A DNA stretch of 64,000 bases from SFHK01 sp964554795. Lineage in GTDB: Bacteria; Bacillota; Clostridia; Christensenellales; Aristaeellaceae. Below the pieces are notes generated by a model that saw only the letters and a list, made by a program, of their open reading frames with translations, ran no database searches and was not told where the DNA came from. The position numbers and the translations under genes were made by a program. Shown here in pieces: positions 41,070 to 48,884 of this stretch. The first letter of the stretch is position 1, and the number at the start of each line of letters is the position of its first letter. The stretch spans positions 54,355 to 118,354 of the forward strand of contig CAZKQB010000002.1 in assembly GCA_964554795.1 (NCBI GenBank), in the 5' to 3' direction.

Positions 41070-41325
41070 AAAAAAACGCCTCAAGGAATTCCTTCCTTGA
41101 GGCGGGATAAACCCGTGGTACCACTCAAATTGCGCTTTCACGCCACTCGGCAGGCTCTATCAAGCCCTGCGCCCGTAACGCTGCGCCTGCGGGAAACGGC
41201 TACTGAAGCTTCACCCTTCCGGCTCGGGAGTGATAGGCTCTCGGACGTAGGCTCACACCGGCTTTCACCAACCGCCGGCTCTCTGTAGAAAGCGCACGAC
41301 CAACCGTCTCCGTCATCGCTGTTAT
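41070..41325 (-). ncRNA. T-box riboswitch, Ile specifier (ATC)
   Basis: Minus-strand leader of the 757-residue synthetase gene. Stem I begins GATGACGGAG (K-turn type) and ends CTCCCGAGC; ATC followed by A precedes it (specifier at 41232-41234). AGAGAGCCGGCGGTTGG marks the distal loop. The T-box GAGTGGTACCACG lies at 41114-41126. A 12-bp perfect terminator stem, CGCCTCAAGGAA with TTCCTTGAGGCG (41077-41104), ends in seven T. Uncharged tRNA-Ile would favour read-through. Confidence 0.92.
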
Positions 41326-41332
41326 GCGGTGA

Positions 41333-41361
41333 ATGATAACACGTTCCCCGCCGCCTGTCAA
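41333..41361 (-). promoter_or_regulatory. promoter of the Ile T-box unit
   Basis: On the minus strand, TTGACA (41356-41361), 17 bp, TATCAT (41333-41338). Confidence 0.85.
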
Positions 41362-41453
41362 CACCGAATCCGCAAATGCCCGAAGAATTAACGCAGCGCG
41401 GTTTCTTTACCTGCTTTTCGCGGTTTTCTGCGAAGAATGCACCGCAATCTATC

Positions 41454-41481
41454 TTGCAATTCGCGCGACGAATGCTATAAT
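41454..41481 (+). promoter_or_regulatory. promoter of the APH-like kinase gene
   Basis: TTGCAA (41454-41459), 16 bp, TATAAT (41476-41481). Transcription should start near 41488, ahead of a GGAGG at 41513-41517. Confidence 0.7.
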
Positions 41482-41526
41482 CTATGAATAGCTCTTACAA
41501 AACTGCAGAATCGGAGGCGAATTGCC

Positions 41527-42387
41527 ATAGATTCCCTGCAAGGCGAGCTCATCCGTCTGGGTATTCATTGTGATGAGCCTGAAATTATCCGGAAGCAGAA
41601 CGGCGTTACCGTTGCGCGCGTCTCGCGCGGCGGCGAACCCTGCATTCTGAAATTCCTTGAGCAGCCCGAATTCCGCCGCGAAATCGATGCCTATCGTCTG
41701 CTGTCTTCGCTCGGCGTCCCGACCATCCGCCTGATCGCGTGCACGGATTCCGCACTGCTGTTAGAGGATTTGACGGCAAGTTCTCGTTGGCGTCTGGCAG
41801 AAAGCGACGACATGGCGAACTGTGAAATTGCAGAGCGGCTGGCGGAATGGTACACATGCCTGCATACGCGCGGTCGCGAATATGCACGCGCGCACGGCGA
41901 CGGGATGTATGACGAAACGGATGCCTTCACGCAGGAAAACCTCGCTTTTGCCCAGGAACGAACCGACACGCAGACACAGCCTATCTGGGCCATAGTCGAG
42001 CGCCGCTTCGGCGACCTGCGTGCCCTGCTCGACCGCACGGAACGAACGCTGACCTACAACGACTTTTACTACACCAATATGGCCGTTGCCAAAGACCGAA
42101 GCGTCGCCTGCATGTTCGACTACAACCTGCTTGGCAAGGGATTTGTGAGCTCTGATCTTTTAAACGTCACCTCGTCCCTCTCAAAGGAAGCGGGCGAAGC
42201 CTTCCTGCGCGCCTATGGTCAGCCGGTCGATCCGGCAGAGCAGGCGTTGGCTGAGGTGATGAGCGTACTCGTCGGACTGATTTTCGCCTGTCGGCGCGAG
42301 CACTTCCCCGACTGGGGAAACGCCTGTCTTGCCGAGCTGGAAAACGGGTTTGGTGAAAAAATCGCCCGTCTCTGCGACTCCATGTAA
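41527..42387 (+). CDS. aminoglycoside phosphotransferase (APH)-like kinase, apparent ATA start
   Basis: 286 residues. The kinase-like fold shows C-I-L-K-F-L-E-Q (Lys of the ATP site, about residue 44), L-L-L-E-D-L, the catalytic loop Y-N-D-F-Y-Y-T-N (normally H-x-D-x4-N) and F-D-Y-N-L-L-G-K-G for the metal site. APH-like enzymes phosphorylate small molecules; substrate unknown. The homologous reading frame extends upstream to the GGAGG at 41513-41517, but no ATG, GTG or TTG lies in frame there. ATA at 41527 has the right spacing (9 nt); ATT at 41521 is too close. A start at the in-frame TTG at 41770 would remove the ATP-binding lobe. The adjacent amidohydrolase gene begins 19 bp later. Confidence 0.75.
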   Translation: MDSLQGELIRLGIHCDEPEIIRKQNGVTVARVSRGGEPCILKFLEQPEFRREIDAYRLLSSLGVPTIRLIACTDSALLLEDLTASSRWRLAESDDMANCEIAERLAEWYTCLHTRGREYARAHGDGMYDETDAFTQENLAFAQERTDTQTQPIWAIVERRFGDLRALLDRTERTLTYNDFYYTNMAVAKDRSVACMFDYNLLGKGFVSSDLLNVTSSLSKEAGEAFLRAYGQPVDPAEQALAEVMSVLVGLIFACRREHFPDWGNACLAELENGFGEKIARLCDSM

Positions 42388-42406
42388 CAAACCGGGAGGC
42401 ACATTC

Positions 42407-43198
42407 ATGTATACCATCTTTGATGCGCATGCGCACATTTACCCCGAAAAAATTGCCCTCAAGGCGACGCACGCCATCGGCGATTTCTACGATATACCCA
42501 TGAAATACGACGGCACCGTCGATCAGCTGCTCGCACTGGGCGACGAATTCGGCGTACAGAAAACCCTCGTTCACTCGGTGGCCACGGTCGAGCATCAGGT
42601 CACGCGCATCAACGATTTTATCATCGGCGAATGCCGCAAACACCCGGAGCGCTTTATCGGCTTCGCCACACTGCACCCGGACTTCAAAAGCCCGTTTAAT
42701 GAGTTGAAGCGCGCGAAGGCAGAGGGGCTGCGCGGCGTAAAGCTGCACCCCGATTTTCAGAAATTCGAAATCAGCAACCCCTGCATGGATGAAGCCTACG
42801 AGGCCATGGCGCAGCTGAACCTGCCGGTTCTGTTTCACACCGGCGACCGACGCTATTCCTTCTCCTCACCGTCGCACATCCCGGTCATTCGCCGCAGGCA
42901 TCCGGGTCTCAAGGTTATCTGCGCGCATTTCGGCGGCTACACCGAATGGGACGAGGCCGAAACCTGCCTGAAGGGCGAGGATATCTGGGTGGATTCCTCC
43001 AGCTCCTTCTTCGCGCTAGGCACGGAGCGCATACGGCAGATGATCAATCTGTTCGGCGAGGAACGCGTGCTGTTCGGCAGTGACTACCCGATGTGGAGCG
43101 TGGGCGATGAAATTCAGAACATCCTGTCCCTGAAGCTGCCTGCACGCGTGAACGAGCAAATTTTCTCCGGAAATCTTTCAAGCCTTCTGAATCTGTAA
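42407..43198 (+). CDS. amidohydrolase-family metal-dependent hydrolase
   Basis: 263 residues. A TIM-barrel hydrolase of the amidohydrolase-2 type: metal site D-A-H-A-H (residues 6-10), G-V-K-L-H-P near 118, F-H-T-G near 143, C-A-H-F-G-G near 173 and the closing G-S-D-Y-P (about 225). Related enzymes decarboxylate or hydrolyse small carboxylates; substrate unknown. GGGAGG (42394-42399) fixes the ATG at 42407. It sits between the APH-like kinase and an SDR gene, likely one operon. Confidence 0.9.
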   Translation: MYTIFDAHAHIYPEKIALKATHAIGDFYDIPMKYDGTVDQLLALGDEFGVQKTLVHSVATVEHQVTRINDFIIGECRKHPERFIGFATLHPDFKSPFNELKRAKAEGLRGVKLHPDFQKFEISNPCMDEAYEAMAQLNLPVLFHTGDRRYSFSSPSHIPVIRRRHPGLKVICAHFGGYTEWDEAETCLKGEDIWVDSSSSFFALGTERIRQMINLFGEERVLFGSDYPMWSVGDEIQNILSLKLPARVNEQIFSGNLSSLLNL

Positions 43199-43251
43199 TG
43201 CGCTCCCCGTCCGGAAAACCGGACATTATTATAAGCATGGAGGTTATATCT

Positions 43252-43998
43252 ATGAGACTGAAGGACAAGGTTGCCATCATCACCGGTGGAAGCCGCGGCA
43301 TCGGCTATGCCACGGTCGAAAAGTTCCTGAACGAGGGCGCGAAGGTTATCCTTACGGCGAGCTCTCCCGCCACCGCTGCCAAGGCCGTTGCAAAGCTGAA
43401 GGAACAGTATCCAGACGCCCCCGTTGAGGGCATCAGCCCCAGCCTCGCCAGCCTGGAGGCAGTTAAGGAGGCCTTTGACGACATCCTCGCCCGCTACGGC
43501 CGCATCGACATTCTGATCAACAACGCAGGCATTTCCGAAAGCACGCCGCTCACGCAGTACACGGAGGAAACCTACGACAAGGTAATGGATCTCAACGTGA
43601 AGGGCGTTTTCACCGCCACGCGCGCCGCCGTCGACTGCATGATTCAGCAGGGAAGCGGCGTCATCATCAACACCTCCTCCATGGTCAGCATCTCTGGCCA
43701 GCCCGCCGGCTTCGCCTATCCTGCATCCAAATTCGCAGTCAACGGCATGACGATTTCGCTGGCTCGCGAGCTCGGCCCGAAGGGCATCCGCGTCAACGCC
43801 GTCGCCCCCGGCATCACGGAGACGGACATGATGAAGGCCGTTCCGAAGAGCGTCATCGAACCCATGGTCGCCCGCATCCCGCTGCGCCGCATGGGTCAGC
43901 CCGAGGATATCGCCAACGCCTTCGCATTCCTCGCCTCTGATGAAGCGTCCTATATCACCGGCGTCATCCTGAGCGTGGACGGCATGGCGAGAAGCTGA
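43252..43998 (+). CDS. SDR-family oxidoreductase (FabG-like)
   Basis: 248 residues. A classical short-chain dehydrogenase: T-G-G-S-R-G-I-G (residues 12-19), N-N-A-G near 90, catalytic Ser in N-T-S-S-M-V-S and Tyr-Lys in Y-P-A-S-K (about 157-161), and a C-terminal V-D-G-M. It reduces or oxidises a carbonyl/alcohol with NAD(P)H; sequence resembles 3-oxoacyl-ACP reductase, but as a lone SDR outside a fab cluster its substrate is open. GGAGG at 43239-43243 fixes the ATG at 43252. Confidence 0.92.
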   Translation: MRLKDKVAIITGGSRGIGYATVEKFLNEGAKVILTASSPATAAKAVAKLKEQYPDAPVEGISPSLASLEAVKEAFDDILARYGRIDILINNAGISESTPLTQYTEETYDKVMDLNVKGVFTATRAAVDCMIQQGSGVIINTSSMVSISGQPAGFAYPASKFAVNGMTISLARELGPKGIRVNAVAPGITETDMMKAVPKSVIEPMVARIPLRRMGQPEDIANAFAFLASDEASYITGVILSVDGMARS

Positions 43999-44015
43999 TC
44001 TCGTTAACCCCTCGC

Positions 44016-44051
44016 AAAAAGGGAAGTGACCTTCAGGCCGCTTCCCTTTTT
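44016..44051. terminator. bidirectional terminator after the SDR gene
   Basis: AAAAAGGGAAG (44016-44026) pairs with CTTCCCTTTTT (44041-44051) around a 14-nt loop. It serves the SDR gene and the convergent membrane protein gene. Confidence 0.88.
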
Positions 44052-44073
44052 ACGTGCAGAAATTCTCCCTTTT

Positions 44074-44466
44074 CTATGCATGCCTTCGTCCATTCAGGTT
44101 TGCCAGCACGACTCCGGTCACCGCGCCCACCAGCGCACCGGTGGCAACCTCCATAGCCAGCACCTTCGCCGCGGGCTCAGAGCCATCGATGAGGCTATAG
44201 AAACCATAACCCATCAGCATATACAGCATGCCCACCAATGCACCCGTGAGAAGCCCCTTTTCTCCGCCGATACCCACGGCAAACAGCGTGCCTGCCAGAA
44301 TGCTCACGAGCTTCACGCCCTGATTGATCGCCGTCAAATGCGTCGTACGCAGCCCCGCATAGATCACCAGCAGCGTGAGACCCGCCATCAGCAAAAGCGT
44401 AATCGCGCCCGCGGCCAGCGCCCCGCGAAGCACGCGGAAGATACGCCCCATTCTGTCCTCGCGCAT
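44074..44466 (-). CDS. TIGR04086-type small membrane protein
   Basis: 130 residues with four hydrophobic helices (about 14-38, 44-60, 64-85, 98-122), Gly- and Ala-rich, with T-G-A-L-V-G-M-L-Y and G-A-L-V-G-A-V-T-G segments. This matches the TIGR04086 (YrzE-like) family of Firmicutes, which has no assigned function. GGGAGG with 7-nt spacing supports the ATG at 44464-44466; the longer frame to 44673 overlaps the neighbour. It lies about 55 bp below the 327-residue gene. Confidence 0.78.
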   Translation of the reverse strand: MREDRMGRIFRVLRGALAAGAITLLLMAGLTLLVIYAGLRTTHLTAINQGVKLVSILAGTLFAVGIGGEKGLLTGALVGMLYMLMGYGFYSLIDGSEPAAKVLAMEVATGALVGAVTGVVLANLNGRRHA

Positions 44467-44521
44467 AATACTGCCTCCCCGAAACCATTTTTCTGAAAAC
44501 AGCATATGCGCCTGTCCCCCT

Positions 44522-45505
44522 TCAAATGAATGGACGACGATCGAGCACGATTTTGAGCGGCACCGTGGAAAGATATTCGCCGGGCAATGCCGTCTGAAGC
44601 TCCGAAAGCGCGCACATTGCACCGAACAGCATGTGCAGATCGTCAAAGGATTGATCCGTCCTCGGGTCAGCATTCAACAGGTAGTCCACATATCCCTTTG
44701 CAAAGCGCGACAACCGATCGAGAATCTCCTCGCGGCGATAGGCCGTTTGCCGGGATGCACGGTTCAGGCAGAACACCCAGTCGATTTCCATAAAGCCACA
44801 GCTTACGCCAAACGGCGCGCCCATTTCATCGTGGTCATACATTGTGATGCAGCTGTCAATCAGCCTCTCGGCATACGGTATCGGCCTGCGCGCGCTGGCA
44901 TGGTTGAACAGGTAATGGAACCAGCCGTACATGTGATGCGCCGGAATATCCTCGCCGATGCGACCGCGATAGCTCATGCCGTATTCAGGGTCGCAGTGCT
45001 CTCTCAGCCACTGAAAATAATCGTTCTGCCATTCAAAGCTCGCGCTGCGCGTGATCGTCAGAGCCGCAAACAGTCCCGCGCCGCGATGAGACATTGGCCA
45101 CGGATTGCGGTCCCAATCCATCTCTTCCAGCAGCTCGTGCAGCTTTTCCGTATTCAGGTATTTCTTCATCTCGGTCAGTTCATAACGCGGAAGCGCGTCA
45201 AACAGCTCCAGCGCGGCGACGCAATGCGCCGTGGTATGAAACGGATGATGCGTCGGCTCGGAAAACAGTCCCGTATCCGGAGCCTGCATGGCCTGCATCG
45301 TATCCACCCACTTCGCGCGTTCGCCCGGATCGCGCACCGGCACACCCACGGTATACAAAAGGTTGGCCGCATCTGCGCAGCCATATTCGTTCACGCCCAT
45401 ATTGCGCCCCGGCCCGGAGATCGTCCATCTTGCATAGGCGCCTGTGGAAAGCTCATGACTTTTCACGGTTTCGAGCACCTTGGTGACAATCGGGTCAATG
45501 TTCAT
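44522..45505 (-). CDS. uncharacterised protein with alpha/alpha-toroid-like features
   Basis: 327 residues, no signal or membrane helix. Repeated helix pairs with conserved Trp/His/Asp (W-V-D-T-M-Q-A-M-Q-A-P-D-T-G-L-F; H-P-F-H-T-T-A-H-C-V-A-A-L; W-P-M-S-H-R-G-A-G-L; H-H-M-Y-G-W-F-H-Y) resemble six-hairpin glycosidase or lyase folds. I do not recognise the family. The stop overlaps the end of the PHP gene region (ATGA at 45502-45505), and the position near L-fucose isomerase and GH127 genes makes a carbohydrate role plausible but unproven. Confidence 0.7.
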   Translation of the reverse strand: MNIDPIVTKVLETVKSHELSTGAYARWTISGPGRNMGVNEYGCADAANLLYTVGVPVRDPGERAKWVDTMQAMQAPDTGLFSEPTHHPFHTTAHCVAALELFDALPRYELTEMKKYLNTEKLHELLEEMDWDRNPWPMSHRGAGLFAALTITRSASFEWQNDYFQWLREHCDPEYGMSYRGRIGEDIPAHHMYGWFHYLFNHASARRPIPYAERLIDSCITMYDHDEMGAPFGVSCGFMEIDWVFCLNRASRQTAYRREEILDRLSRFAKGYVDYLLNADPRTDQSFDDLHMLFGAMCALSELQTALPGEYLSTVPLKIVLDRRPFI

Positions 45506-46200
45506 GCCGTTTTCCCCTCTCCTATTTTTTCGAACGGACGCAGTATCTGCTCCGCCTCCAGAAAGCGATTCATTTCCACGACGCGCTCAGGCAGATAATC
45601 CTCTACCCTGTGCCCGTCAAAGCCGACACTCACTCGCAAACCTGCGTCGCGCACCATATGCCGCTGCGCCTGTGATTCCATAAATCGCTTCACATACGCG
45701 TGCTCGCGATAGCCGTGGATGGAATCATAGTTTACGTTCATCTCCCAGAACACGCTATGTGCCGCAAGCCTTTTCAGAAATTCCTCCGGTCTCGCGCCCA
45801 ACGCCTCTATCCAGCCAAACAGATCGGTATGCGCAATGCCGGTGGGAATCCCAAGCGTGCCAGCAAACTCGCAGATATCCCGTCCCACCATAGACGCAGG
45901 GTTGTCCAAATGCTCCACCAGGCAGTAATCGAATGCAGAAAGGTCTTCGCCGGGCGTCAGAAAATGCTCTGGAATCGTAGCAATTTCAATACCGCGCAGA
46001 ATGCGCAGTCGTCCAGCGTAGCGCGCCCGGAGTTCGTCCAGCTCCGCCAGATACCGTGTCTTCCGGGCGCCAATACCGTAATTGTGGTCACTGATCCCCA
46101 GAAGCTCAACGCCGCCCCGAATCGCCGCCTCAGCTACCTGTGTCGGCTCGTCACGTCCACAGTTGGAGTAGCGCGTGTGTGCATGCAGATCCTGTATCAT
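45502..46200 (-). CDS. PHP-domain metal-dependent phosphoesterase
   Basis: 232 residues. It opens with D-L-H-A-H-T-R-Y-S-N-C (residues 4-14), the first metal motif of PHP domains, then G-I-S-D-H-N-Y (about 36-42), R-G-I-E-I (about 69-73) and a late G-F-D-G-H. PHP proteins are hydrolases such as histidinol phosphatases and DNA polymerase exonucleases; the substrate here is unknown. GGGAG upstream and an ATGA overlap with the preceding decayed TIM-barrel frame support the ATG at 46198-46200; upstream sequence to 46323 is not coding for this protein. Confidence 0.88.
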   Translation of the reverse strand: MIQDLHAHTRYSNCGRDEPTQVAEAAIRGGVELLGISDHNYGIGARKTRYLAELDELRARYAGRLRILRGIEIATIPEHFLTPGEDLSAFDYCLVEHLDNPASMVGRDICEFAGTLGIPTGIAHTDLFGWIEALGARPEEFLKRLAAHSVFWEMNVNYDSIHGYREHAYVKRFMESQAQRHMVRDAGLRVSVGFDGHRVEDYLPERVVEMNRFLEAEQILRPFEKIGEGKTA

Positions 46201-46684
46201 GCTCTTGCTCCCTCCCCGTTCAGAAGCACGCGCAGACGCAGCCACGTCGACTGCGCGCCGTGCGCCTCTCGAATTTCCAGAATTACAGACGCATGGTTCA
46301 AAACGCCAGCTTGCCACGCCCACAGGAAGCCGTGAAACGACACAAGCCCATCATCAAGTCCCGTAATTGGATGGTGGTTGTGCATCCGCCTCTGCGCGTC
46401 AAGCACCGTCTGATGCAGGTGATACGCGTCTGCCTGTCTCCACCCATTTACGCGTACCACTCGTCAATCGGACAATGCTGCGTAATGGGCGCATTGTTTC
46501 GGGAATGCCCGACATCCAGCCGCAGACTGCAGGCATTTCGCCCAATCGACGATTCATTTCATCCCGCTATGCAGCAACCTCAAACGGCGTGCAGCCGCAA
46601 TGGCACGGCATCCCATTTCGCAAATTGCCCACGTACGCACTTGCTGATGCCAAAATGGATGTACGCTGCTGCCGAAATTCTCAT
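46197..46684 (-). pseudogene. decayed TIM-barrel sugar-phosphate isomerase/epimerase
   Basis: Three fragments in different frames. The 3' part (46197-46460) encodes an 87-residue frame with A-Y-H-L-H-Q-T, M-H-N-H-H-P-I-T-G and V-I-L-E-I-R-E, which fit the last strands of xylose isomerase-like barrels. Directly upstream another frame encodes L-R-L-D-V-G-H-S-R-N-N and P-I-D-E-W-Y-A, the preceding strands, then stops; the two join by one frameshift near 46455. A possible N-terminal piece starts at the ATG at 46682-46684 (M-R-I-S-A-A-A-Y-I-H-F-G) and stops after about 34 codons. The total is far shorter than the usual 270-300 residues, so internal sequence is missing. Confidence 0.55.
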
Positions 46685-46702
46685 TTCATCACCATTTACC
46701 AT

Positions 46703-46736
46703 AAAAGACGGCCTGGCTCAGCGCCAAGCCGCCTTT
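46703..46736 (-). terminator. terminator of the L-fucose isomerase gene
   Basis: On the minus strand AAGGCGGCTTGGC pairs with GCCAGGCCGTCTT (two G-U pairs) around a short loop, followed by TTTTA. Confidence 0.8.
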
Positions 46737-46756
46737 CATATTCTCAATTTGCCGGT

Positions 46757-48556
46757 TTATTTGTACATCGGGCCGTAGTTCGCACAGGCGCGATAGTCGG
46801 CGCCTTCCTTGTCCATGCCAAACGCATTCCAGCAGGCAGGACGGAAAATATCCGACACCGGCACATTGTGCATGGCGACCGGGATGCGCAGCATGGAGCA
46901 GAAGGTGATCAGGTCCGCGCCGATATGGCCGTAACTGATCGCGCCATGGTTTGCGCCCCAGTTGTTCATCACGTCGTAGGCCGTCTTGAACGGGCTGCCT
47001 TCCTTGCCATCGCAGCGCGGCGCAAACCACGTGCACGGCCAGGTGTAATCGGTGCGCTTCCACAGCTTGTCGTTCACCTCGTCCGGCAGCTTGACCGTCC
47101 ATCCCTCGGCAATCTGGAGCATCGGGCCCAGACCCTCGACGAGGTTCAGACGAATCATCGTGGCAGGCATCTCGCAATCGGTCACGAAGCGGGAGGAATA
47201 TCCGCCGCCACGGAAGTAGCCAAGATCGGCGTAGTTCCACGTGGTGTGCTCCATGATCGCCTTCTGGTCCTCCTCGGTCACTTCCCACCACTTCTTCATC
47301 AGGCGCTCGCCGTTTGCGTCCACAGCCTGACCGTTCGCATCAAGGCAGCACGCGCCAGAGTTGATCAGGTGGATAAAGCCGCCGTTTTCCTTTGCAACAC
47401 CCTCTACGTCGTAGCCGGTGCAGCGCTTGACAGCCTCGGGGCTCCAGTAGGTTCGCACATCCGCAAACATCTGGGCGCGGCCGGTAAGCAGCTTCATAAA
47501 CAGCATGCCAAAGCCGTTCAGCACGTCGTTTTCGGTAGCCAGAATGAACGGCTCACGGGCGCCGTTGTGATCAAAGGAGGTGTTCAGCATGGCCTCGGGG
47601 AAATCGCAGTTCGGATAGAAGTCCGTCCACTGGCGCTGTCCCTGGAAGCCGCCGGCAATCGCATTGTGACCCACGGCTTCTTCCTCGCAGCCCTCGGGCA
47701 GATTTGGATTGCCATTCATCAAATCCTTGATGATCAGGTACATCTTCAGCGTGAATTCCCAGTCGGCATCCTTTTGTTCACGAGTCTTCTGCAGGTTCGC
47801 AGGATTCTTATCAAAGCCCTCGATCACGTTCTTATCCGCCCACGCGCGAAGCTTCTCGTATTCCTTCTGATCGTAAATACCCAGCGTCATGCGGCGGATG
47901 ACCTCGACCTCGTCGACGGACTCCACGCGCATGCCAAAGTACTTCTCGATGAACTTGCTGTCAATGATGGAGCCGCCGATGCCCATGGTAACGGAGCCAA
48001 TCTGCAGATAGCTCTTGCCGCGCATGGTAGCCGCCGCAACTGCTGCACGGCCGAACCGAAGCAGCTTTTCCTTTACGTCCTCGGGAATGGAGGTATCGTC
48101 CGCCTCCTGAACCTCGTGGCCATAGATGCCAAAGGCCGGCAAACCCTTCTGCGCATGAGTCGCAAGTACGCTAGCAAGATACACCGCGCCGGGACGCTCG
48201 GTGCCGTTAAAGCCCCACACGCCCTTGATGGTGTTTCTATCCATGTCCATCGTCTCAGAACCGTAGCACCAGCAGGGAGTGACGGTCAACGTGATGGCGA
48301 CGCCATTGTTGCGGAACTTCTCCTCGCAGGCAGCGCTCTCGGCCACGCGGCCGATGGTGGTATCGGCAATGATGACCTTTACCGGCTCGCCGTTGGAATA
48401 GCGCAGGTTCTCCTCAAAAAGCTTTGCAGCAGCCTTCGCCATATTCATCGTCTGCTCTTCAAGACTCTCGCGCACCTTGAGCGCGCCTCTACGGCCATCA
48501 ATGGTGGGGCGAATGCCAATGACCGGATATTCGCCAATGTACCTGTTTTTTGCCAT
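46757..48556 (-). CDS. fucI: L-fucose isomerase
   Basis: 599 residues, the usual FucI length. The enzyme interconverts L-fucose and L-fuculose (also D-arabinose and D-ribulose) with Mn2+. Family marks: G-I-R-P-T-I-D-G-R-R near the start, D-T-T-I-G-R near 66, A-T-E-N-D-V-L-N (metal Glu/Asp region, about 360), A-D-V-R-T-Y-W-S-P, and a C-terminal H-N-V-P region with W-G-A-N-H-G. No fucK or fucA is visible; the xylulokinase-like gene at 12 kb is distant. Strong own promoter and terminator make it monocistronic. Confidence 0.96.
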   Translation of the reverse strand: MAKNRYIGEYPVIGIRPTIDGRRGALKVRESLEEQTMNMAKAAAKLFEENLRYSNGEPVKVIIADTTIGRVAESAACEEKFRNNGVAITLTVTPCWCYGSETMDMDRNTIKGVWGFNGTERPGAVYLASVLATHAQKGLPAFGIYGHEVQEADDTSIPEDVKEKLLRFGRAAVAAATMRGKSYLQIGSVTMGIGGSIIDSKFIEKYFGMRVESVDEVEVIRRMTLGIYDQKEYEKLRAWADKNVIEGFDKNPANLQKTREQKDADWEFTLKMYLIIKDLMNGNPNLPEGCEEEAVGHNAIAGGFQGQRQWTDFYPNCDFPEAMLNTSFDHNGAREPFILATENDVLNGFGMLFMKLLTGRAQMFADVRTYWSPEAVKRCTGYDVEGVAKENGGFIHLINSGACCLDANGQAVDANGERLMKKWWEVTEEDQKAIMEHTTWNYADLGYFRGGGYSSRFVTDCEMPATMIRLNLVEGLGPMLQIAEGWTVKLPDEVNDKLWKRTDYTWPCTWFAPRCDGKEGSPFKTAYDVMNNWGANHGAISYGHIGADLITFCSMLRIPVAMHNVPVSDIFRPACWNAFGMDKEGADYRACANYGPMYK

Positions 48557-48594
48557 ATCAATTTCCCTCCGTGTATTTCTGTTGGGGTACCATG

Positions 48595-48623
48595 ATTATA
48601 CAATAAACCCGCTTATTTTTCAA
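48595..48623 (-). promoter_or_regulatory. promoter of fucI
   Basis: On the minus strand, TTGAAA (48618-48623), 17 bp, TATAAT (48595-48600), about 39 bp above the start codon. Confidence 0.82.
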
Positions 48624-48765
48624 CCGAATTTGCACTGTCTTCGAGGATTTTCATGACCGCCGTCTCGCTCGTGCCCGCCACACAATAAGAGCCGGCCTTC
48701 TCATAGACAGCTGCCGACAGGCAAATCGATACGCCGGCATCCAACGAAAGCGCTTCCGTCGTCCT
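48613..48765 (-). other. short open frame, possible gene remnant, in the fucI-GH127 intergenic region
   Basis: The 328-bp stretch 48557-48884 holds the fucI promoter and, on the minus strand, a stop-to-stop frame of 50 codons with ordinary protein-like composition (A-L-S-L-D-A-G-V-S-I-C-L-S-A-A-V and S-E-T-A-V-M-K-I-L-E-D). The only usable start is a TTG at 48742-48744. It may be the tail of a lost gene. An imperfect hairpin (CTTCCGCCG/CGGCGGAAG, 48824-48874) follows the GH127 stop. No other gene is seen. Confidence 0.25.
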
Positions 48766-48884
48766 TTACACGCCGAGTCCTTCGGAACCCACGCAAAGGA
48801 TACCCCTGATGCGTTCTGCCCACCTTCCGCCGTGAAACCGCTCTTGCAAAGGCATTCCGGCTTTTCGGCGGAAGCAGCGCTTTC

